Source: Alphaproteobacteria bacterium
GTDB taxonomy: Bacteria > Pseudomonadota > Alphaproteobacteria > UBA2136 > UBA6156
DNA length: 6,493 nt
Assembly: GCA_027490875.1 (NCBI GenBank)
Contig: JAIXXE010000142.1
Coordinates: 1 to 6,493 of the forward strand
Direction: 5' to 3'
The notes below the pieces were generated by a model that was not told the origin of the DNA, did no database searches, and worked only from the letters and a program-made list of their open reading frames with translations. Position numbers and translations under genes: made by a program. Below are positions 1-4,255 of the stretch, one piece after another; the stretch's first letter is position 1; the number at the start of each line of letters is the position of its first letter.

Positions 1-2
1 AG

Positions 3-365
3 CGTCTGGATTTAGAACCCGTGATGAAGAAATTCAGTGAAGAATCGGGCGTACAGGGCGCTGATTTGGAACGCGCAGAAATGCTTTACCGTCAGTACCT
101 TACCCTACGTCATCGCTATGCCGATAGCCGCTTTTCTGCGCCACGCTTGGTGGATGAGGTTTGGCATACTCACATTATGTTCACGCGGAAGTATTTCGAA
201 GACTGCAACCTGCTGTTTGGGGAATACCTGCACCACGACCCAGAGTTTTCAGGCAATGAAACTTCATTTCAGGATATTACCCTTCCTGCCTACCAAAAGG
301 AGTTTGGAATTAACCTGCTCGCCTATGGGGTTTCTGATTTGGCCCTTGCAGCCCAAAGCGCTTAG
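3..365 (+). CDS. GRDP-like (glycine-rich domain-containing protein-like) small protein, probably 5'-partial
   Basis: Small protein of unknown function. Counting from the GTG at 21, residues 44-73 contain the hallmark V-D-E-V-W-H-T-H-I block, then K-Y-F-E-D-C and G-E-Y-L-H-H-D-P. I recognise this as the conserved core of the GRDP-like family (DUF1399 type), small helical proteins found in plants and bacteria. His49, His51, Cys62, His71 and His72 could form a metal site; that is inference. The reading frame stays open to the window edge: codons from position 3 read R-L-D-L-E-P and then V-M-K-K. No ribosome binding site precedes the GTG at 21 or the ATG at 24, so the gene probably starts upstream of the window. 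It ends with TAG at 363-365, 30 nt from the stop of the convergent minus-strand gene, with no clear terminator between. GC is about 48% by hand count at 61-120, lower than the pal-comEC genes. Family call is fairly secure; function is unknown. Confidence 0.75.
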   Translation, partial: RLDLEPVMKKFSEESGVQGADLERAEMLYRQYLTLRHRYADSRFSAPRLVDEVWHTHIMFTRKYFEDCNLLFGEYLHHDPEFSGNETSFQDITLPAYQKEFGINLLAYGVSDLALAAQSA

Positions 366-395
366 GTATTGTCGTCACCAGATTGCGAACCTTAC

Positions 396-1688
396 CTAAT
401 CTTTCTGCCAGATAAAGAGTTTGAGGGGATCTCGCATCCCCATCGACCTTGGCATACTGCGGTGACCTGCTCTTGAACTATGGGGTTGGCCCGAAATACT
501 TACAATTTTACCACCCTTGAGATTGTTCTCGAGAAAGTTATTATCAAAGTATTGAATGCGTTCAATAATTTTAAATTCGTTGTTTCCTGCCGGGACAATG
601 CCAATCAGCAGCCCTTTGGTACGTAACAACCTCTTTAGTTCTTCAAAAGTTTCATAGAAGCCAATATTTAACCCATTAAGAGCGGGCAGGCTGAACAGGC
701 TCATCCGCGCGAATACCACATCAAAGCTGCCCGTTTTGTAGGGTGCGAGGCGCATATCGCCCTGTTGCACGCAGCCAATGGGCAGGCGCTCGCTGCTTTC
801 AAGCTTTTTACACAACTCCACCCCGCTATCGCTTAGTTCCAGCCCTTTGATGCGAAAATTGGGCATGAACTTATGCAAATGCGCCAAGTGGCGGCCATTC
901 CCGCAGCCGGCATCCAGCCAGTCTAATTCCGACTTCTTAAGGATCTTCATGGCCTGTTCGGTCAGCATGTGCAGTTCGGCAATGGTATCGGCGGGCAGGT
1001 TCTGGCCCATGCGTTCAAAATACACCTGCCCCGCATAGCTGTTATAATAGCCCCGTAGACCGCGTGTTAGCAGGTTGCACCAAGTGGTGAGCAGTTGGTG
1101 GTGGCCTTGGTAGTTTGGTGTTAAGTCATTGTATTCAAGTATTTCAAACGCCTCACGGAGTACATCCATTTCGGCTTCGGTCTGAATTTCGGCTAAAAAG
1201 CTTACGTATTGCAGCATTTTAAACCGATCGAGCTGCATGGGGGTGCCGTTAAGAACTTCCTCGTGCCGCAGCCCTTCGTAAAGGTAGCGCACCATACGGC
1301 TGCGCAGGGCGGGTGGGAACTTGCGTTGATATTCAATGAGTAGGAGGTCGAGATGCTCTTGAACTTCTTCCAGCAGCGCGCCCCGAAACTCGGGCCGAGG
1401 GCGATTGCGGGGGCGCTCCCAGCTCCCGCGGCCGCCAAGCAGCCAGGCTGGGTCGGCGCCAAAGGCTTCGGCCAACGCGATGAGTTTATCGTGCGGAATT
1501 GCCACATCGCCTTCAAGGTAGCGGTAAAGCTGGGCTTCAGAAATCTGGGCCGCGACGGCCAAGGCCCGTTTGCCGCCCAAGCGCTCGGCCCCCCAATGCA
1601 GGCGGTCGATCAGACTGGCCATGGGGTGTGGCGGTGTGGCTGGTGGGCTGGCTGGTGGGCTGGCTGGTGGGGGCAGGGGGTGCAGCAT
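396..1688 (-). CDS. XRE-type helix-turn-helix regulator fused to a class I SAM-dependent methyltransferase
   Basis: Predicted 430-residue two-domain protein. Residues 1-22 are a Pro/Ala/Ser tail encoded by a tandem repeat. Residues 23-85 form a CI-repressor-like XRE helix-turn-helix: R-L-G-G-K-R-A-L-A, then S-E-A-Q-L-Y-R-Y-L, ending in A-W-L-L-G-G. A basic Arg/Pro linker (87-103) leads to a helical region (104-255) I do not recognise. A Rossmann methyltransferase domain follows (256-430), with the SAM motif L-D-A-G-C-G-N-G at 258-265, acidic Glu284 after strand 2, Q-G-D-M at 309-312 and F-D-V-V-F-A at 322-327. It probably binds DNA and methylates a small molecule or protein; no DNA-methylase catalytic motif (NPPY/DPPY) is visible. 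The start is uncertain. ATG at 1688 has a weak GAGA upstream and abuts a palindrome; ATG at 1622 gives 408 residues beginning just before the HTH but has no ribosome binding site. An open TTG at 1772 is unlikely. The C-terminal half is far more AT-rich than the N-terminal half. Confidence 0.8.
   Translation of the reverse strand: MLHPLPPPASPPASPPATPPHPMASLIDRLHWGAERLGGKRALAVAAQISEAQLYRYLEGDVAIPHDKLIALAEAFGADPAWLLGGRGSWERPRNRPRPEFRGALLEEVQEHLDLLLIEYQRKFPPALRSRMVRYLYEGLRHEEVLNGTPMQLDRFKMLQYVSFLAEIQTEAEMDVLREAFEILEYNDLTPNYQGHHQLLTTWCNLLTRGLRGYYNSYAGQVYFERMGQNLPADTIAELHMLTEQAMKILKKSELDWLDAGCGNGRHLAHLHKFMPNFRIKGLELSDSGVELCKKLESSERLPIGCVQQGDMRLAPYKTGSFDVVFARMSLFSLPALNGLNIGFYETFEELKRLLRTKGLLIGIVPAGNNEFKIIERIQYFDNNFLENNLKGGKIVSISGQPHSSRAGHRSMPRSMGMRDPLKLFIWQKD
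1637..1672 (-). repeat. 12-bp tandem repeat, three copies, coding for Pro-Pro-Ala-Ser units
   Basis: On the + strand the unit TGGCTGGTGGGC occurs at 1637-1648 and 1649-1660, and again at 1661-1672 with only its last base changed. On the minus strand, in the frame of the HTH-methyltransferase gene, it encodes P-A-S-P-P-A-S-P-P-A-T-P-P. The unit length is a multiple of three, so gain or loss of a copy keeps the frame. Just upstream of it the tail contains three consecutive Pro codons (residues 6-8), a typical EF-P-dependent stall motif. If translation really starts at 1622, the repeat lies in the 5' leader instead. Confidence 0.85.
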
Positions 1689-1689
1689 C

Positions 1690-1709
1690 GTCTCGCTTAT
1701 AAGAGAGAC
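1690..1709. promoter_or_regulatory. Near-perfect 20-bp palindrome, candidate operator/core promoter of the HTH-methyltransferase gene
   Basis: The sequence reads GTCTC-G-CTTATAAG-A-GAGAC. The 8-bp centre and both 5-bp outer arms are perfectly self-complementary; only the pair between them (G against A) breaks symmetry. It ends 1 bp before the ATG at 1688 of a gene encoding a CI-like HTH domain, the usual place for an autoregulatory site. On the minus strand TATAAG (1701-1696) would serve as a -10 element and place the transcript start at about 1688-1689, giving a leaderless or near-leaderless mRNA. No good -35 is visible, so its use as a promoter is less certain than the palindrome itself. 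Confidence 0.55.
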
Positions 1710-1776
1710 TGCTACCCCCGTTGCTGACAGCCATGAATATTGGGCAAAAGTAATCTTAAAAGATTGGCCCAACGGC

Positions 1777-1805
1777 TTGCGCTGACCTTACAAGCCAATT
1801 ATAAA
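1777..1805 (+). promoter_or_regulatory. Candidate sigma70-type promoter for pal and downstream genes
   Basis: TTGCGC at 1777-1782 and TATAAA at 1800-1805 are separated by 17 bp. The -10 matches the TATAAT consensus at five of six positions and the -35 at three of six. Transcription would start near 1812 and give a leader of about 148 nt before the pal ATG. A TTGACG at 1836-1841 could be a second -35 but has no convincing -10 at the right distance. Confidence 0.35.
1798..1803 (-). promoter_or_regulatory. Perfect TATAAT -10-like hexamer on the minus strand
   Basis: Read on the minus strand, 1803-1798 is TATAAT. It overlaps the -10 candidate of the pal promoter on the other strand. A transcript starting near 1791 would run toward the HTH-methyltransferase gene with a leader of about 100 nt and would cross the 20-bp palindrome. 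The region where a -35 should be (about 1821-1827) does not resemble TTGACA, so this is only a candidate. Confidence 0.25.
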
Positions 1806-1828
1806 AGCCACACTGGTGTAGAAGGCTT

Positions 1829-1853
1829 AAGCAAATTGACGTCATTTTTGCTT
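1829..1853. repeat. 25-bp inverted repeat with TGACGTCA core upstream of pal, candidate operator
   Basis: Arms AAGCAAA (1829-1835) and TTTGCTT (1847-1853) are perfect reverse complements separated by 11 nt. The spacer holds the 8-bp palindrome TGACGTCA (1837-1844), offset from the arm centre by half a base. Nested, AT-rich symmetry of this kind in a divergent intergenic region suggests a dimeric regulator site. With a start near 1812 it would lie at about +18 to +42 of the pal transcript, a repressor-like position. As an RNA hairpin it would be weak. Confidence 0.45.
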
Positions 1854-1944
1854 GCTTTACCGCATCAAGCTACGTAGGTTGCGCTTACGCGCGGCGGGTT
1901 ACAGCCCGGGCGCCACACCGTTGCACCCCAACGTGAACCCTAAC

Positions 1945-1950
1945 AAGAGG
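1945..1950 (+). promoter_or_regulatory. Ribosome binding site of pal
   Basis: AAGAGG lies 9 nt before the ATG at 1960. It directly abuts an in-frame ATG at 1951, which is therefore too close to be used. The site fixes the pal start at 1960, the start that gives a compact lipoprotein signal peptide. Confidence 0.7.
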
Positions 1951-1959
1951 ATGTTCCTT

Positions 1960-2487
1960 ATGACCAAGACCCTGAAATTTGGCGCCCTAGCAACTGTTGC
2001 TCTGCTTGCCGGTTGCTCATGCCTGAAGAGCCCAGACCTGGATGTTGCTGCCAACACCGGCGGCAGCAAGTTCGGCGATAGCTCCACCAGCAGCGGCCGT
2101 GGCGCCGCCATGAACGCCAGCGACGTTCACCAGAAGTTCCAAAATGAGTTTGTCACCGGTGGCTTGAACCAAGTATTCTTCGACCTCGACAGCGCTGCCA
2201 TCCGCAGCGATGCCGAAGGCACCCTGAACAAGTTCGTAGAATTCGCCAAGGCCAACGACGTTAAGGGCGTTACCTTGGAAGGTCACGCCGACGAGCGCGG
2301 TACCCGCGAGTACAACCTGGCACTGGGCGACCGTCGTGCCGTAGCCATCAAGCGCTACCTGGTTGGGGCTGGCCTGAGCGCTGACCAACTCACCACCATC
2401 AGCTACGGCAAAGAGCGCCCAGCTGTTGAAGGCCACAGCGAAGACGCGTGGGCCAAGAACCGTCGCGGCGTACTGGTGCTGCAATAG
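1960..2487 (+). CDS. pal: Peptidoglycan-associated lipoprotein Pal (OmpA-like)
   Basis: Outer-membrane lipoprotein of the Tol-Pal system. It anchors the outer membrane to peptidoglycan and works with TolB and CpoB in envelope constriction at division. The 175-residue product starts with a short signal peptide (K3 and K6, hydrophobic 7-17) and a lipobox L16-A17-G18-C19, so mature Pal begins at Cys19. A low-complexity Ser/Gly linker (about 32-50) leads to the OmpA-like domain (about 69-175), with F-F-D-L-D at 73-77, the signature G-H-A-D-E-R-G-T at 108-115, and the N119...R125-R126-A127 motif. Asp111 and Arg126 match the family residues that bind diaminopimelate. Length is typical. The next gene, cpoB, begins 22 nt after the stop. 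Unlike the usual arrangement, tolB is not immediately upstream; the neighbouring gene is divergent. A longer open frame exists from 1852, but the ribosome binding site and lipobox support 1960. Confidence 0.95.
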   Translation: MTKTLKFGALATVALLAGCSCLKSPDLDVAANTGGSKFGDSSTSSGRGAAMNASDVHQKFQNEFVTGGLNQVFFDLDSAAIRSDAEGTLNKFVEFAKANDVKGVTLEGHADERGTREYNLALGDRRAVAIKRYLVGAGLSADQLTTISYGKERPAVEGHSEDAWAKNRRGVLVLQ

Positions 2488-2509
2488 TGCTGTTACGTAG
2501 GGCCGTTCG

Positions 2510-3331
2510 ATGACCCTGCGATCTGTTCGAACCAACCTCCTGGCTTCTGCAGCTTGGGGGTTGGTTTTTTCTTTTGTTACTTTGACAACGCAGGCACAGG
2601 TTAACCCCTCGCTTAGCGGCGCTGCCCGCGCTCCCCTTACGGCAGGCCTGACCCCGTCTTCTGGCTTTGGGCTGCAGGATGTCTCACGCCGGGTTGAAGA
2701 GCTGGAAATGGAAGGTTCTCAGCGCAACGGCACCGTTGAGCGCATGCAGTTTGCCATCGAGGCGATTGCCCGCCGTGTTGATGAGATTCAAAAAGACTAT
2801 GACTTACGTTTGAATAGCCTCGAGCAACGTCTTCAAGTGCTAGAGCAACGTGCTCCTGGCCCCGTGGCAGCGCCCATGGCAGCAGCCCCGTTGGTAGGTG
2901 GCAGCCCCACTGTGGCGATTCCAGCAGGGGTAAGCCTTACTATCCCGGCAACGATGACGCCGACCGACCTTTACAATCGCGCCTATGCGTACCTTACGGC
3001 CACGCAATACGCCACGGCCGAGGCTTGGCTGGTAGAATTTTTGCGGCGTCACCCAGCCGATGCGCTGGCCGACAATGCCCACTACTGGCTTGGCGAAACC
3101 CGTATGGTTCAAAATAACCCCGCCGGTGCCGTGCAGGCCTTTCGGGATGGGTTACGAGCCTTTCCGCAAGGAGCCAAAGCACCCGATAACCTGTTAAAAA
3201 TGGGGATGGCCCTGGAACTGTTAAAGCAACCGCAGTTGGCCAAGGCAGCGTGGGATAAATTGGTGAAAGATTTCCCCAACAGCGCCCAAACCGAACGCGC
3301 CAAAGCACGTTTGGCTGGTTTGAAGCTGTAA
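2510..3331 (+). CDS. cpoB: Tol-Pal system protein CpoB/YbgF (periplasmic coiled-coil/TPR protein)
   Basis: Periplasmic partner of the Tol-Pal system which, in characterised bacteria, links outer-membrane constriction to peptidoglycan synthesis. The 273-residue product has a signal peptide (R4 and R7, hydrophobic core about 10-25, likely cleavage after T-Q-A29). A coiled coil follows at about 56-114 (R-V-E-E-L-E-M-E, then L-N-S-L-E-Q-R-L-Q-V-L-E), the trimerisation region of the family. An Ala/Pro-rich linker (115-148) leads to three TPR-like repeats (151-270) with the family pattern Y-N-R-A-Y-A-Y-L, D-N-A-H-Y-W-L-G-E and A-P-D-N-L-L-K-M-G. The start at 2510 has only a weak TAGGG before it, but it is the start that yields a proper signal peptide. 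A terminator-like hairpin is embedded in codons 7-22. It lies 22 nt after pal and 30 nt before tilS. Domain order and length are typical, so the identification is strong. Confidence 0.92.
   Translation: MTLRSVRTNLLASAAWGLVFSFVTLTTQAQVNPSLSGAARAPLTAGLTPSSGFGLQDVSRRVEELEMEGSQRNGTVERMQFAIEAIARRVDEIQKDYDLRLNSLEQRLQVLEQRAPGPVAAPMAAAPLVGGSPTVAIPAGVSLTIPATMTPTDLYNRAYAYLTATQYATAEAWLVEFLRRHPADALADNAHYWLGETRMVQNNPAGAVQAFRDGLRAFPQGAKAPDNLLKMGMALELLKQPQLAKAAWDKLVKDFPNSAQTERAKARLAGLKL
2530..2575 (+). terminator. Intrinsic-terminator-like hairpin with U-tract inside the cpoB signal-peptide codons
   Basis: AACCAACC (2530-2537) is perfectly complementary to GGTTGGTT (2559-2566). The stem continues inward through one G-U pair (2538/2558) and two C-G pairs (2539-2540 with 2557-2556), for 11 bp in total, closing a 15-nt loop. 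The run T6-C-T4 (2565-2575) follows directly. This is the form of a Rho-independent terminator, yet it starts 20 nt inside the cpoB reading frame. Ribosomes translating cpoB would tend to prevent it folding, so it may act as a translation-sensitive attenuator between pal and the downstream genes. Structure is seen; activity is inferred. Confidence 0.55.
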
Positions 3332-3356
3332 ATTTTTCCGGTTTTATGGTTTAATC

Positions 3357-3371
3357 GCGCCATGGTGGCGC
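3357..3371 (+). promoter_or_regulatory. Hairpin enclosing the tilS start codon
   Basis: GCGCCA (3357-3362) pairs perfectly with TGGCGC (3366-3371) around a TGG loop. The A of the tilS ATG closes the stem and its T and G are in the loop. No Shine-Dalgarno sequence is visible in the 30 nt after the cpoB stop. The fold should lower initiation unless ribosomes arriving from cpoB open it, so it is consistent with coupled or weak expression of tilS. It has no U-tract and is not a terminator. Confidence 0.4.
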
Positions 3372-4255
3372 TTGATGTTGCATTCTTGGCGGGGGAGCGT
3401 TGGCTGCTGGGGGTTTCGGGCGGTGGCGACAGCATGGCGCTGGCGCATCGTTTGCAGCAGGCTGGTGTTTCGGTGGTGTGGGGGCATTACAATCACCGCT
3501 GGAGTGCATGGGGCGACGAGGCCGAGGCCTTGGTACGCGCACAGGCCTTAGCGTTGGGCCTTGAACTGGTGGTTGGGTACGGGGCAGGCAAGGCTGCCGC
3601 CAATGCGGAAGCGCAGGCGCGGCAGGAGCGGCGCCAGTTTTTTCAGGAATGTTGCGAGAATTACCAGCTTTCCGGTGTAGTTCTTGCGCATACGCAAAAT
3701 GATGTGGCGGAGAACTTTCTCCTGCGGGCCGGGAAGGGCAGTGGGGTCCAGGGGTTGGCGGCAATGGCGGCACAGAGCACGTGGGGTGGGCTTAAGGTGG
3801 TAAGGCCTATGCTCCAGACCGAGCGCGAGACCCTGCGGGCTTGGCTGCGCGAGGCCAATATCCCATGGCTGGATGACCCAGACACGGCCAATCAACGGGC
3901 CCGCGTGCGGGCCTTGCTGCCAGCTTTGGCGGCCGCTGGGGTGCCGGTGCATGGCTTGGCGGCGGCGGCTGCGGCGGCGGGGCGGGCTCAGGCCGTGGTG
4001 GCGGCACAGGTTGCCCCCTTGCGGGCCCAGTACCCCACGGCGTTGCCACGCGCCGTATTGCAGGCATTGCCGCCCGAGGTGGCCCAGCAATGGCTTGGGA
4101 GTATTCTGGCTGATTTTACCACCGGCCCCGTGGTGCGGACGCGTAAACGCTTGGCGTTGCTGGAAAACATCTGCAACCAGCCAGCCGGTTGCGCCACCTT
4201 GGGTGGGTTGCGGTGGGAATGGCAGGCGGGCGATGTGCGGTGGCAGCCTGAATGA
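3362..4255 (+). CDS. tilS: tRNA(Ile)-lysidine synthetase TilS, short and divergent form
   Basis: ATP-dependent enzyme that attaches lysine to C34 of tRNA-Ile2 (CAU anticodon), changing its decoding from AUG to AUA and its charging from Met to Ile. The 297-residue product has the PP-loop nucleotide-binding motif S-G-G-G-D-S at 19-24, the G-H-Y-N-H block at 41-45 (family usually H-V-D-H-G-L-R), A-H-T-Q-N-D-V-A-E-N at 109-118 (usually A-H-x-x-D-D-Q-A-E-T), G-S-G-V-Q-G-L-A-A-M at 126-135, and D-D-P near 171-173. It lacks the long C-terminal domains of E. coli TilS, and the short form is common in alphaproteobacteria. A run of Ala around 200-206 is encoded by a GC-only stretch. The start codon sits in a hairpin with no visible ribosome binding site. 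The stop overlaps the comEC ATG by 4 nt. In many alphaproteobacteria tilS is followed by ftsH; here it is followed by comEC. The main alternative, another PP-loop ATPase such as TtcA, is less likely because the downstream blocks fit TilS. Confidence 0.87.
   Translation: MVALDVAFLAGERWLLGVSGGGDSMALAHRLQQAGVSVVWGHYNHRWSAWGDEAEALVRAQALALGLELVVGYGAGKAAANAEAQARQERRQFFQECCENYQLSGVVLAHTQNDVAENFLLRAGKGSGVQGLAAMAAQSTWGGLKVVRPMLQTERETLRAWLREANIPWLDDPDTANQRARVRALLPALAAAGVPVHGLAAAAAAAGRAQAVVAAQVAPLRAQYPTALPRAVLQALPPEVAQQWLGSILADFTTGPVVRTRKRLALLENICNQPAGCATLGGLRWEWQAGDVRWQPE

Noticed and set aside
338..357. Possible hairpin TTTGG/CCAAA near the end of the GRDP-like gene
   Set aside because: Only 5 bp with a 10-nt loop and no T-tract on either strand, so not a credible terminator for the convergent genes.
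1353..1727. + strand open frame of 124 codons opposite the HTH-methyltransferase gene
   Set aside because: The protein is a Gly/Trp-rich read-through of the tandem repeat on the wrong strand. The opposite frame has clear HTH and methyltransferase motifs.
1836..1864. TTGACG as -35 of a second pal promoter
   Set aside because: At 16-18 bp spacing the candidate -10 sequences (TACCGC, ACCGCA, CCGCAT) do not resemble a -10; the hexamer is better explained as part of the inverted repeat.
1895..1911. Small CGGG/CCCG hairpin and GCCCGGGC palindrome in the pal leader as a riboswitch or RNA element
   Set aside because: The stems are very short and the leader shows no conserved riboswitch core that I recognise.
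2017..2535. Minus-strand open frame of 172 codons opposite pal
   Set aside because: It mirrors the pal codons and shows no domain. Pal on the + strand is unmistakable.
3957..3985. GGC-rich stretch in tilS coding for an Ala run
   Set aside because: Irregular units (GGC, GCT, GCG, GGG) and not a true tandem repeat; consistent with general GC bias at Ala codons.
3548..4090. Minus-strand open frame of 180 codons opposite tilS
   Set aside because: Rich in Arg, Pro and Gln, as expected for an antisense shadow of a GC-rich gene; no motif or ribosome binding site.
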